A stretch of 42,313 nucleotides of DNA, taken from an uncultured Clostridia bacterium (GTDB taxonomy: Bacteria > Bacillota > Clostridia > TANB77 > CAG-508). The position numbers and the translations under genes were made by a program. The notes under the pieces were generated by a model. That model made no database searches, was not told where the DNA came from, and saw only the letters and a list, made by a program, of their open reading frames with translations. Shown here piece by piece: positions 27,648 to 39,393 of the stretch (position 1 is the stretch's first letter; every line of letters begins with the position of its first letter). The stretch spans positions 1 to 42,313 of the forward strand of contig CANRKF010000008.1 in the NCBI GenBank assembly GCA_947631145.1. Direction: 5' to 3'.

Positions 27648-28553
27648 ATGGGATTTTTTGAAAAATTAAAACAAGGATTAAGTAAAACGAAAAGTTCATT
27701 CGATGAAAAAATAAATAATGTATTTAGCACTTTTAGAAAAGTAGATGAAGAATTATTAGAAGAATTAGAAGAAGCACTTATAATGTCAGATGTAGGAGTA
27801 GAAACTTCTACTAAAATTATTAGTAATTTAAGAGATAGAGTAAAAAAAGAAAAAATAGAAGATGAAGAAGGAGTAAGAAACGCTTTAAGACTTGAAATAA
27901 GAAAAATTTTAGATGAAGTAGATAATTCACTAAAATTGGAAACACACCCAGCTGTTATTTTAGTTGTTGGAGTTAATGGAGTTGGAAAAACCACCTCAAT
28001 AGGAAAAATAGCAAATAGACTAAAACAAAATGGAAAGAAAGTTGTTATTGCTGCAGCAGATACCTTTAGAGCAGCAGCAGTAGAACAACTAGAAATTTGG
28101 GCAAACCGTGCAAATTGTAAAATGGTAAAAAAAGAAGAAGGCTCAGATCCTGCATCTGTAGTATTTGAGGCTATTCAAATAACAAAAAATGAAAATGCCG
28201 ATGTTTTAATTTGCGATACAGCAGGTAGGCTTCATAACAAAAAGTATTTAATGGACGAGCTAATAAAAATAAAAAAGGTAATAGATAAAGAATTACCAAA
28301 TGCTTCTAAAGAAGTATTAATGGTGCTAGATGCTACAACAGGTCAAAATGCCATAGCACAAGTAAAAGCTTTTAAAGAAACTGTAGATATTAATGGCATT
28401 ATTTTAACTAAATTAGATGGAACTGCAAAAGGCGGAGTGGTAGTAGGAATTGTTTCGGAAAATCAAATGCCTGTTAAGTTTGTTGGCGTTGGCGAGCAAA
28501 TAGATGATATGGAAATTTTTAATAGTGAGGACTTTGTAAAAGCCTTAATTTAA
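27648..28553 (+). CDS. ftsY: signal recognition particle receptor FtsY
   Basis: VVGVNGVGKTTSIGKIANRLK, AADTFRAAAVEQLEIWA, DTAGRLHNKKYLMDEL, TKLDGTAKGG. Confidence 0.97.
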   Translation: MGFFEKLKQGLSKTKSSFDEKINNVFSTFRKVDEELLEELEEALIMSDVGVETSTKIISNLRDRVKKEKIEDEEGVRNALRLEIRKILDEVDNSLKLETHPAVILVVGVNGVGKTTSIGKIANRLKQNGKKVVIAAADTFRAAAVEQLEIWANRANCKMVKKEEGSDPASVVFEAIQITKNENADVLICDTAGRLHNKKYLMDELIKIKKVIDKELPNASKEVLMVLDATTGQNAIAQVKAFKETVDINGIILTKLDGTAKGGVVVGIVSENQMPVKFVGVGEQIDDMEIFNSEDFVKALI

Positions 28554-28861
28554 AGCAAAAGAGAATATAAAAAATAATATATAAAAATTATAAATTAAAA
28601 TAAAAGAACTTGAAGAAAAATATATTAAAATTATAAATTAAACTGAAAAAAGTGATAAAAAATATATAAAAGTAAAAAACTTGAAAAAAATTATAAGTTA
28701 AAGTGAAAAACCTTAAATAAAAACACGTAAAAATTGTACAAGCAAAAATAATGTAATAGTGAAGGGAGGACATATTAGATTTAAAGCAAGAAAAAATTGT
28801 AATTATTAGAAAATCAACATAATTTACAATATTATTGAAATCTAATATAAATTATATATAA

Positions 28862-31690
28862 ATGGAACAAGTAGAAAACTCTAAAAAGTTACAAAAGCAA
28901 ACCTTAATTAAAAAAAGTACAAGAAGATGGATAGTTTTAGCCTTTTTAGTAATATCAGCTTTAGTAACTTATGTTATTTATAGAGGAAACTATTTAGAAA
29001 CCTTAGAACTAGGAGAACAATACACCAGCATATTTTGGCAAAACCTAATATATAAGCTAATTACTTTTGCACTTAATTTTATACTTTTATTTTTATTAAT
29101 ATACCTTACAAATAGAAGAATAAAAAAAGGCTTAACAGCATTTTTTGAAGAAGAAAAAAAGCCAATGCCTAAAATGTTAAATAAATCAATAGCCTTTATT
29201 TTTTCTATTATTATTAGTTTCTTTGTTACAAATGTAATAATAGAAAAATTTATGTTATGTATTAATGCAACAAATTTTGCACTACCTGATCCAATATTTG
29301 GGTATGATATAAGCTATTTTATTTTTGTACAACCCTTTATACAGCTTATATTACGTTATATTATCGAACTTGCAATAGGCTTAACAATATATGCAATACT
29401 TTATTATATAATAGCATTTAATATATATTTTGATGGAATTAATAGAGAAACTTTAAAACAAAATGTTTTAGTAAAACAACTTTGCAATAATATTATTGTA
29501 ATTGTAGTTTTATTAGGAATAGCTATATTTATGGAAACCTTCAATGTTGGGCTTCAAAAATTTTTAAATCTACAAGGAACAAATTATGGACTTTGGGGAG
29601 CAGGGCTTTCAGAAGTAACTATAAAATTATGGGGCTACCGTATTTTATCTGTAGTAATTATATTAGCTGTTGCCAGTGCAATTCATTATTTTAAAAAGAA
29701 AAATACCAAAAAAGTAATTACTTCCTTAGCAGTTGTACCATGCTATTTGTTACTTATGTTAGTTATTTTAGCAGGTTTTGAACTTTTAATTGTTAGCCCA
29801 AATGAACTAGATAGAGAGCAAAAATACATTGAAGCAAATATTAATTATACAAAACAAGCTTATGGCATAGACATAGAAGAAATAAATTTATCAGAAAACG
29901 AAACAATTACTCAAGCAGATTTAGAGCAAAACTCTACAGTAGTAGATAATTTGGTACTTGCAAACGAAGAATTAGTTTTAAAAAGTTTAAATACTTTACA
30001 AACTAATAAAGGATATTATACATATCGTACTACGAAACTTGCAAATTATAATATTAATGGAAAGCAAAGCTTAGTATATATTTCACCAAGAGAAATAACA
30101 TCATCTTCAGGAACATATAACAATAAAACTTATGAATACACACACGGGTATGGAGTAATTATTACATCTGCAACTTCTGTAGATGATAAAGGAAATTTAG
30201 TAAATTTGCAAAAAGGTTTTACAAAAACAAATGAAGATGTAGTAAATATTACTGAACCAAGAATTTATTTTGGCTTAGAAACTAACAATACCGTAGTAAC
30301 AAATAGTAAAGGAAAAGCTGAATTTGATTATCCTATAGAAAATTCAAATAAGGCTGAAAATGCAGAAAATGAATATTCTGGAACTGCAGGACTTAAATTA
30401 AATTTTATAGATAAACTAATTTTATCTATAAAAGAAGGAAACCTAAAATTAGCATTTTCTAATTCAGAAAGTAAAATATTAATAAATCGCAATATAATAG
30501 AAAGAGCCAAAACTTTAATGCCATATATTATGTATGACGAAAATCCATATTTAGTAGTAACTAATGAAGGAAAGCTTGTATGGGTATTAGATGGTTATAC
30601 ATATACAGATAGCTACCCATTTTCACAAAGAATTACCTTACAGCAAAATAAATTATTAGGTGGCGAAAATATAAATTATATTAGAAATTCAGTAAAAGTA
30701 TTAATAGACGCTTATGATGGAACTATAAAATATTATATTACAGATAGAAATGATCCAATAATTATGGCTTATCAAAAAATATATAAAGATTTATTTGTAG
30801 AAAAGGATACTCAAATTCCTCAAGATATTAGTAAAAACTTTATATATTCAGAATTTTTATATAATATTCAGGCACAAGTAATGGAAAGGTACCACAATAT
30901 ACAAACTGATGTATTATATCGAGGAGATGATACATGGGAAGTAGCAAAACATAACACAAGCAATGTATCTAATAAAGTAGGAACAGAAATAAAGCCATAT
31001 TATACAATGCTAAAAACTCAAAATAATATACACTCAAACTTTGGCTTAGTATTACCATACACACAATATCAAAAACAAAGTATTACTTCATATTTAGTTG
31101 GTACATGCGAAAATGGAGAACAAAAATTAACATTATATAAATACCCATCAGATAGCAATATATTAGGTCCAATGCAAATTGATACACAATTAGAGCAAGA
31201 TGAAAGAATTTCAAAAGAAATAGAAAGTATAAATGTTACTGGAACAAAACTAATTAAAAATATGACTGTTGTTCCAATAAACAATTCACTTCTATATGTA
31301 GAACCTATATACCAACAATATATTAATGAAGATGTATCAACACCAATTCTAAAAAAGGTAGTAGTAGCTTCAGGAAATAAAGTTGCCATTGGAGATAATA
31401 TAGAAGAAGCCTTAAATAACTTAGTTTCTCAATATGCAGTTGATATTGAAATAGAAAATACAGATGATATAAAAGGCTTAATAGAAACAATTATAAAGGT
31501 AAATAGTGAATTAAAAAAATCTAATAGTAATGGTAATTGGGAAATGATAGGCAAAGATATGTCTAGACTTCAAGAGTTAATTAATAAGTTGGAAACTTTA
31601 ATGAAAGAAGAAAATAAGGAAAATGAAAATAAAGAAAATACAAACGAGCAAAATGCAATAAATAGTGTGTTTAGTAATAGTTGGCAATAA
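28862..31690 (+). CDS. UPF0182 family membrane protein
   Basis: Multiple N-terminal TMs, DPIFGYDISYFIFVQPF, YTDSYPFSQ, NYIRNSVKVLIDAYDGTIKYYI. Confidence 0.88.
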   Translation: MEQVENSKKLQKQTLIKKSTRRWIVLAFLVISALVTYVIYRGNYLETLELGEQYTSIFWQNLIYKLITFALNFILLFLLIYLTNRRIKKGLTAFFEEEKKPMPKMLNKSIAFIFSIIISFFVTNVIIEKFMLCINATNFALPDPIFGYDISYFIFVQPFIQLILRYIIELAIGLTIYAILYYIIAFNIYFDGINRETLKQNVLVKQLCNNIIVIVVLLGIAIFMETFNVGLQKFLNLQGTNYGLWGAGLSEVTIKLWGYRILSVVIILAVASAIHYFKKKNTKKVITSLAVVPCYLLLMLVILAGFELLIVSPNELDREQKYIEANINYTKQAYGIDIEEINLSENETITQADLEQNSTVVDNLVLANEELVLKSLNTLQTNKGYYTYRTTKLANYNINGKQSLVYISPREITSSSGTYNNKTYEYTHGYGVIITSATSVDDKGNLVNLQKGFTKTNEDVVNITEPRIYFGLETNNTVVTNSKGKAEFDYPIENSNKAENAENEYSGTAGLKLNFIDKLILSIKEGNLKLAFSNSESKILINRNIIERAKTLMPYIMYDENPYLVVTNEGKLVWVLDGYTYTDSYPFSQRITLQQNKLLGGENINYIRNSVKVLIDAYDGTIKYYITDRNDPIIMAYQKIYKDLFVEKDTQIPQDISKNFIYSEFLYNIQAQVMERYHNIQTDVLYRGDDTWEVAKHNTSNVSNKVGTEIKPYYTMLKTQNNIHSNFGLVLPYTQYQKQSITSYLVGTCENGEQKLTLYKYPSDSNILGPMQIDTQLEQDERISKEIESINVTGTKLIKNMTVVPINNSLLYVEPIYQQYINEDVSTPILKKVVVASGNKVAIGDNIEEALNNLVSQYAVDIEIENTDDIKGLIETIIKVNSELKKSNSNGNWEMIGKDMSRLQELINKLETLMKEENKENENKENTNEQNAINSVFSNSWQ

Positions 31691-31968
31691 AAATATATAT
31701 ACAGTGTGTTTAACAATAGTTGACAATAAACTATTACATTTAGATTTGAATATAATTGTAAGAAAATAATAAAGATAGAGAATATTATACCGTTTATGTG
31801 GAAAAATATTCTCTATTTTTATATTCTCATTTTTATATTTATATTTTTATATTCTTCTATTTTTGTATTCTCATTTTTGTATCTTTATTTTCATATTCTT
31901 TATTTTTGTATTCTCAATTTTTGTTTTTAATATGAGTTTTTCTGATTTTACTATTCTAGAATACCATC

Positions 31969-32238
31969 TTATTTTTTTGGTAAATCGTTTTTATCAAATC
32001 TTTCTATGGCTTCTACATCTTTAAAATATGGAGAATCGAAGAAATCTTTTAGTTCAATATTAAAGCCTTCACAAATATGTATAATAGAACTAAGAGTAGG
32101 TTCTTTTACCTTTCCACGTTTGAAGTCACTAATAATAGAGTTAGAAATTCCTGCGCGGTAAGAAAGCTTATATACAGTTAAATTATTTTGTTTTAATAAT
32201 TCATTAATTCGTAAATTAATGGCTTCTGATAATAACAT
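31969..32238 (-). CDS. XRE-family HTH transcriptional regulator
   Basis: LRINELLKQNNLTVYKLSYRAGISNSIISDFKRGKVKEPTLSSIIHICEGFNIELKDFF. Confidence 0.9.
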   Translation of the reverse strand: MLLSEAINLRINELLKQNNLTVYKLSYRAGISNSIISDFKRGKVKEPTLSSIIHICEGFNIELKDFFDSPYFKDVEAIERFDKNDLPKK

Positions 32239-32335
32239 TTAATTCCTCCAAATAATTATTGAAAATACAGAAAAGTTACTACATAAAATAATAAATTCAT
32301 TTATATAAAAGTATAGCAAAAGAATAAAAAACATT

Positions 32336-32353
32336 ATTCGGAAAGAACCAAAT
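32336..32353. promoter_or_regulatory. candidate XRE operator O1
   Basis: ATTCGG-aaagaa-CCAAAT, one mismatch to a perfect inverted repeat. Confidence 0.5.
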
Positions 32354-32369
32354 ATTTTATTATAATGTA

Positions 32370-32398
32370 TTGACAAACATATTTAGCAAATATATAAT
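32370..32398 (+). promoter_or_regulatory. consensus sigma-A promoter for target copy 2
   Basis: TTGACA-17-TATAAT. Confidence 0.85.
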
Positions 32399-32406
32399 AT
32401 ATTTAT

Positions 32407-32424
32407 ATTCGGAATAAACCGAAT
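32407..32424. promoter_or_regulatory. candidate XRE operator O2 over the transcription start
   Basis: ATTCGG-aataaa-CCGAAT perfect inverted repeat, about 9 nt after the -10. Confidence 0.6.
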
Positions 32425-32486
32425 AGTATTAATTCATATAATGAAAGGTTTATTTGAATAAAATTACAAAAGAAAGGGAGAAAATT

Positions 32487-33983
32487 ATGATAGGAAAATT
32501 GCAAATGAGTAATGAAAACAAAAAAATGCAATTAAAAGCAAATAAGAAACAAAATGGAGGAATAACGTTAATAGCCTTAGTCGTTACCATTGTAGTCTTG
32601 CTAATACTTGCTGGAATAACTATAACAATGGTACTAGGAGAAGATGGAATATTATCACAAGCAAAACAAGCAGCAGAAAAAACAAAAGAAGCAGAAGAAC
32701 AACAAGAAAAAGATTTACAAGATTTAGTAGGAATGATAAATGATGCAGTAAATGGAAAAGATCCAGAAAACTTACAAGATGCAGTAAGTAGTGGAAAAGT
32801 ATTTTCAAATACAACAGGATATGACTCAGCAGGAAAGAAAATAGACGAAAATAGTGAAGAAAAGGCGGTACCAGTAATAACAATACCAGCAGGTTTCAAA
32901 ATAATAGAAGGAGATTTAAATAGCATAGACAACGGAGTAGTAATATCAGACGAAGCCGGAAATGAATTTGTTTGGGTGCCATGTACTGCAGAACAATATA
33001 AAAAGCATACTTATGCAGAATTAAAATCTGAAGAAACAGATGAAGGAAAAAATTTAGAAGATGGAAATAATCACGATGAAGGTTGGAATACATATACATA
33101 TAGAAAGTACAACGATTGGGTAGAAGAAAATGAAACAGCCAATAAAGCAAGTATAGGAAAATATGGAGGATTTTATATAGCAAGATACGAAGCAGGAATA
33201 CCAAGTAACATGACAGATGTTTACTTAACCTCACAAACAGGAGATTATACTTATGAAGAAAAAAAGAATACATCAAATTATGTGCCAGTAAGTAAAAAAG
33301 GAGTACAAGCATGGAATTATATAAATCAAACACATGCCAAAGGCGCAGCAGAAAAAATGTATAGCGGAAATAGATATGTAATAAGCCAATTAATAGATGG
33401 AACAGCATGGGATAGAACAGTAGAATGGATAGTAGCTAGTAAAAAATATGCAGACATAGAAAAAGACAGTACAGAACATGGAAACTATGCAAATACTTCA
33501 AAATTAGATATAACAGAAAATATTTTATATGCATTGCACTTGGAAAAGCACGATAACAATCACACAGCAAAAGGTTGGTTCTCAGCAAAGAATTATAGCT
33601 ATGGAAAGCCAGAAAAAATAGGAACAACAGATCCTTATACCGGAGAAGATTTTGGCAATTATAATAATGCAGTTAAAGTAGATGGCAGTGAGCGTCATTA
33701 TAGACAATTATTAGAATTATCAACAGGGGCAAGTGAAGATACAAAACTAAATAATATCTATGATTTAGCAGGAAACATGTATGAGTGGACTACAGAAACT
33801 GGTTATCATAATGTATCAGTTCCAGCAGAAAGAGAGGACACGAGTACACAGTACGCTGTCCTTCGTGGTGGCGCCTTCCTCGGCACTGGGTATGTAGATC
33901 CTGTTTCTATTCGCGCTGGACATAATACTGTAAGCAAAAATGATGTTCACTATGGCTTTCGCGTCGTACTTTATGTAAAATAG
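32487..33983 (+). CDS. prepilin-like N-terminus + FGE/C-type-lectin-fold protein, candidate DGR target copy 2
   Basis: SD aaagggaga before ATG 32487; NGGITLIALVVTIVVLLILAGITITMVLGEDGI; strong similarity to copy 1 throughout; ...GFRVVLYVK. Confidence 0.85.
   Translation: MIGKLQMSNENKKMQLKANKKQNGGITLIALVVTIVVLLILAGITITMVLGEDGILSQAKQAAEKTKEAEEQQEKDLQDLVGMINDAVNGKDPENLQDAVSSGKVFSNTTGYDSAGKKIDENSEEKAVPVITIPAGFKIIEGDLNSIDNGVVISDEAGNEFVWVPCTAEQYKKHTYAELKSEETDEGKNLEDGNNHDEGWNTYTYRKYNDWVEENETANKASIGKYGGFYIARYEAGIPSNMTDVYLTSQTGDYTYEEKKNTSNYVPVSKKGVQAWNYINQTHAKGAAEKMYSGNRYVISQLIDGTAWDRTVEWIVASKKYADIEKDSTEHGNYANTSKLDITENILYALHLEKHDNNHTAKGWFSAKNYSYGKPEKIGTTDPYTGEDFGNYNNAVKVDGSERHYRQLLELSTGASEDTKLNNIYDLAGNMYEWTTETGYHNVSVPAEREDTSTQYAVLRGGAFLGTGYVDPVSIRAGHNTVSKNDVHYGFRVVLYVK
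33846..33980 (+). other. candidate DGR variable region, copy 2
   Basis: 135 bp, same length and register as 12118-12252; shared cttcgtggtggc, gtttctattcgc, ggctttcg, gtactttatgtaaa-type blocks. Confidence 0.6.
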
Positions 33984-34010
33984 TACACTTAAAAAATCAC
34001 AATGTCATTA

Positions 34011-34077
34011 AGGGGCTACAACCTAAAAAGTACAGTTCATGAAGGGTAAAGTAAATTCAAAGGTTGTAACAGCACCT
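34011..34077 (+). ncRNA. hairpin region downstream of VR copy 2
   Basis: AGGGGCTACAACCT...AGGTTGTAACAGCACCT followed by AAAACATATGTCTTA, similar to the 3' flank at 12402. Confidence 0.4.
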
Positions 34078-34216
34078 AAAACATATGTCTTAGACATTTT
34101 AACATTATTATATAAGGAGGTGCGAAATGCATCTCCTAAACAAGTTTTATAAAGGTCACCTCAAGTGAAAAGTTAAATGCAATTTATAAAGGTCACAAAA
34201 AAATTCAAAATTTTAC

Positions 34217-34245
34217 TTGACAAGCAACATAAACTTGTGTAAAAT
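34217..34245 (+). promoter_or_regulatory. sigma-A promoter TTGACA-17-TAAAAT upstream of Rpn gene
   Basis: ttgaca agcaacataaacttgtg taaaat. Confidence 0.65.
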
Positions 34246-34384
34246 AATTACATGTTAATTCAATTATAAAATTAAATCAAAAATATTTTTTCGAAAAAAA
34301 TCCAGAAATTATTTTTTAGTTAAAAAACAAAAGCCAAATTTAAGAATTTATACAATCAAAAACTTAACTAGGAGGTAAAATATA

Positions 34385-35479
34385 TTGAACAAATCAGAAC
34401 AAAAAATTAAAAATATCTTGGGCATTGACATTACATATGAAGAAGATGAAGAACGAATTGGTAATTTATGTTTAGATGATGAAAATCATGTAGAAATTAA
34501 TTATCTAGCAGAAGCTTCTGCAAAGTATTTTTTAACTGAAAATAAAGGACATGATAAACTATTTAAAGAAGCTCTAAAAAATAAAATGGATTTTATAGAA
34601 TTTATACAGCAATTTGTAAGCCAAGAATTAGCAAAAAAATTAACAGAAAATAATATTGAAATATACGATAGGAAATTTATTACCAATAGCTTCACAGAAA
34701 TAGAATCAGATATTATATACAAAGTAAAAAATAAAGCACTATACATAATAATAGAAAATCAATCTACAATAGATAAAAACATGTCATATAGAATGCTAGA
34801 ATACACATCAGAAATAATAAAAGAACATATGCAAATTACAAATAAAGAAAGTGAAAAATATCCAAAAATAATACCAATAGTAATAAGTACAAGTAATAGA
34901 AAATGGAATGCAAAATTAAAATATAGTGAAAAAGAAGAAAAAATAAAAGGACTAAATAAAAGTTACATAGATTTAGAATATATATTAGTAGATATTAATC
35001 AATATACAAAAGAAGAACTATATGAAAAAAACATAATGTTATCATATTTAATGTTATTAGAAAAAGCAGAAACGAAAGAAGAATACGAAGAAACAATAGA
35101 AAAAATGATAAACAATTTACGAGAAGAAAATATAAGTAAAATGGCAAGATTTGTAAAATGCATATTAGGGCAATTGCTAGAAGAAGAAAAAGTAGAACAA
35201 ATAATAGAAGAATTAAGTAAAAAAGGAGGAAAAAAAGTTATGCCATCAGCATTAGAAAGATTTATGTTAAAAGAAAGAAAAGAAGGTAGAGAAGAAGGTA
35301 GAAGAGAGGGAAGAGAAGCAGGCAGACGAGAAGGCAGACAAGAGGGCAGAAAAGAAGCTAGAGACAAATTATATAAAGCAGCAGGCAAATTATTAAAACA
35401 CGGAGTAAAAATAAATATTGTAAAAGAAGCAACAGGACTAACAGAAAAGGAACTAAAAGAACTTCAAATAAATAAATAA
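34385..35479 (+). CDS. Rpn family recombination-promoting nuclease/putative transposase (PD-(D/E)XK)
   Basis: KGHDKLFKEAL at N-terminus, ESDIIYKV...LYIIIENQSTIDKNMSYRMLEY, EGRxEGRx repeat region and LLKHGVKINIVKEATGLTEKEL tail. TTG start after aggaggt. Confidence 0.85.
   Translation: MNKSEQKIKNILGIDITYEEDEERIGNLCLDDENHVEINYLAEASAKYFLTENKGHDKLFKEALKNKMDFIEFIQQFVSQELAKKLTENNIEIYDRKFITNSFTEIESDIIYKVKNKALYIIIENQSTIDKNMSYRMLEYTSEIIKEHMQITNKESEKYPKIIPIVISTSNRKWNAKLKYSEKEEKIKGLNKSYIDLEYILVDINQYTKEELYEKNIMLSYLMLLEKAETKEEYEETIEKMINNLREENISKMARFVKCILGQLLEEEKVEQIIEELSKKGGKKVMPSALERFMLKERKEGREEGRREGREAGRREGRQEGRKEARDKLYKAAGKLLKHGVKINIVKEATGLTEKELKELQINK
35240..35479 (+). CDS. candidate internally initiated RpnS-like C-terminal protein, 79 aa
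   Basis: In-frame ATG 35240 preceded by AGGAGG at 35224-35229 (10-nt spacing). Confidence 0.45.
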   Translation: MPSALERFMLKERKEGREEGRREGREAGRREGRQEGRKEARDKLYKAAGKLLKHGVKINIVKEATGLTEKELKELQINK

Positions 35480-35535
35480 TTTAACACCTTAAATTAATTA
35501 AAATAACAAATAATTTGTATAAAATTCCTAAAAAT

Positions 35536-35567
35536 CTCCATCTTAAATAATAAGGTGGAGGTTTTTC
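35536..35567 (+). promoter_or_regulatory. terminator-like hairpin containing the SD of the DUF5665 gene
   Basis: CTCCATCTTA-aataa-TAAGGTGGAG-gTTTTTc then ATG 35568. Confidence 0.6.
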
Positions 35568-35873
35568 ATGTTCAAATTCAAAAAAGAAAAGAAAGAAAAA
35601 GTAGAAAAGGACCTACTAGAAAGTGTAGATAAACTAAATTTTACATTATCAAAAAACAATATATTAGAACTGGCAGAATTATTAGGAAATAAAAAGCAAT
35701 TATTAATACGAAATTTAATGGCAGGAATGGCAAAAGGAATAGGCATAGGAATTGGCTTCACAGTGTTAACAGCCATATTATTAATCATATTGCAAAAAAT
35801 AGTAACATTAAATATTCCAGTAATAGGAGATTACATTGCAGATATTGTAGAAATTGTGCAAAATAGTAAATAA
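35568..35873 (+). CDS. DUF5665-like small membrane protein
   Basis: NLMAGMAKGIGIGIGFTVLTAILLIILQKIVTLNIPVIGDYIADIVEIVQ. Confidence 0.7.
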   Translation: MFKFKKEKKEKVEKDLLESVDKLNFTLSKNNILELAELLGNKKQLLIRNLMAGMAKGIGIGIGFTVLTAILLIILQKIVTLNIPVIGDYIADIVEIVQNSK

Positions 35874-36066
35874 GCTATAAATAAAATAATAAATTAATAA
35901 AAACTTTTAATAACTATTTATTTTTTTCTAACTTTTATATATAATGTATTCAATATAGAAATATAATTTAAAAAAGTAGCTTAAAAGTTAATTTATTTTA
36001 ATGCTTACGAAATTAAAGTAAATAATAACTTTTGCTATATACAAAATGAAAAAGGTGGAAAGAATA

Positions 36067-36666
36067 ATGAATTTAGCAAATAAAATAACAATAATAAGAA
36101 TTTTATTAGTACCAATAATGGTAATAATTCCATTTTTAAATATTGAATCAAGCTTGTGGGGAATACCAGTAGAATACATAATAATTGACATTATATTTAT
36201 TATAGCAGCTTTAACAGATAAACTAGATGGCTATATAGCAAGGTCAAAAAATCAAATTACTAATTTTGGAAAATTCTTAGATCCAATAGCAGATAAAATT
36301 GTTGTAATTACTGCAATGGTTATGCTTGTAGAATTTAATCACTTACCTGCATGGATTCCAATTATAGTAATTTTTAGAGAATTTGTAGTATCTGGCTATA
36401 GATTAATAGCTGTAGAATCAAATGGAAAAGTAATAGCAGCAAACATGTGGGGAAAACTAAAAACAGTAACTCAAATGTTAGCAATAGCACTTGCTTTTAT
36501 AGATCCAAATGCTTATGGAACCATATTTAATGGTAAATTAACAGGATATGAATTCTTTATAAATTTATTAGTCACTTTAACCATGAGCGTATCTGTGGTA
36601 GCCACAATATTTTCAGGATGGGAATATATTAAAGACGGTAAAAATTTATTTAAAGACTCTATGTAA
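36067..36666 (+). CDS. pgsA: CDP-diacylglycerol--glycerol-3-phosphate 3-phosphatidyltransferase
   Basis: MNLANKITIIRILLVPIMV; TDKLDGYIARSKNQITNFGKFLDPIADKIV. ATG 36067 after gtggaaag. Confidence 0.94.
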   Translation: MNLANKITIIRILLVPIMVIIPFLNIESSLWGIPVEYIIIDIIFIIAALTDKLDGYIARSKNQITNFGKFLDPIADKIVVITAMVMLVEFNHLPAWIPIIVIFREFVVSGYRLIAVESNGKVIAANMWGKLKTVTQMLAIALAFIDPNAYGTIFNGKLTGYEFFINLLVTLTMSVSVVATIFSGWEYIKDGKNLFKDSM

Positions 36667-36766
36667 GGCTACTATAAATAAAAATAACTAAGCCCAAAAT
36701 ATGCAAAATTTTTTTACTTTTAACATAGAAAATTCAATTTTTCATATACAATAAAACCATATATAA

Positions 36767-38821
<2,055 letters not shown>

Positions 38822-38961
38822 ATAAAAAATATATAAAGAAATGATAAATGCCGAATAATAAAATCAATAAATAATAGGAAAAATTAAAATATAATAAAAT
38901 TATTAAACAATAACAAGAATTAAAATATAATAAAAATTTAAATAATAAGAAGAATTAAAAA

Positions 38962-39246
38962 ATGGTAAGTGCAAATTGGGGAGGAAAAATGGACGGAAAA
39001 TATAGTTTTAAAAACTTTAATCAAAATTTAGAAGATGGATATCAAATTTATTTTACTTATGTACGAAATAGATATTTGTTATTTAAAACAGCGGATAATT
39101 GCTATACACAAAAATTACTTACAGTTAGTGATAAAAATCCTCAGCCAAGAAATAGTATGATTACGTATAAAAGAGTAAAAGAAATGTTTCCACACATGGA
39201 AAATATAGAATATAAAACAGGAATTTCAGATGCAATAGAAAACTAA
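38962..39246 (+). CDS. hypothetical protein
   Basis: Intact 94-aa ORF, native codon usage. Confidence 0.45.
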   Translation: MVSANWGGKMDGKYSFKNFNQNLEDGYQIYFTYVRNRYLLFKTADNCYTQKLLTVSDKNPQPRNSMITYKRVKEMFPHMENIEYKTGISDAIEN

Positions 39247-39328
39247 AAAATATAGTTTTGTAAGTAAAATGCAGGTAGGCAAAATAAAGAAACTATTCAT
39301 ACTACAATTATTTTTTAGACCAAATGTT

Positions 39329-39357
39329 TTGACACAAAACCTCAAATGTGCTATAAT
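39329..39357 (+). promoter_or_regulatory. consensus sigma-A promoter TTGACA-17-TATAAT
   Basis: ttgaca caaaacctcaaatgtgc tataat upstream of 39394 ORF. Confidence 0.85.
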
Positions 39358-39393
39358 AAAAGTATACCTAAATTTTGAAAGGGGTTAGCAACA

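Noticed and set aside
28560-28800. Repetitive AT-rich spacer between ftsY and UPF0182
   Set aside because: Only loosely repeated aaattataaattaaa motifs; no stable period.
31786-31935. T-rich repeats (atttttgtattctc) downstream of UPF0182
   Set aside because: Degenerate low-complexity AT sequence without clear unit; not called as a functional element.
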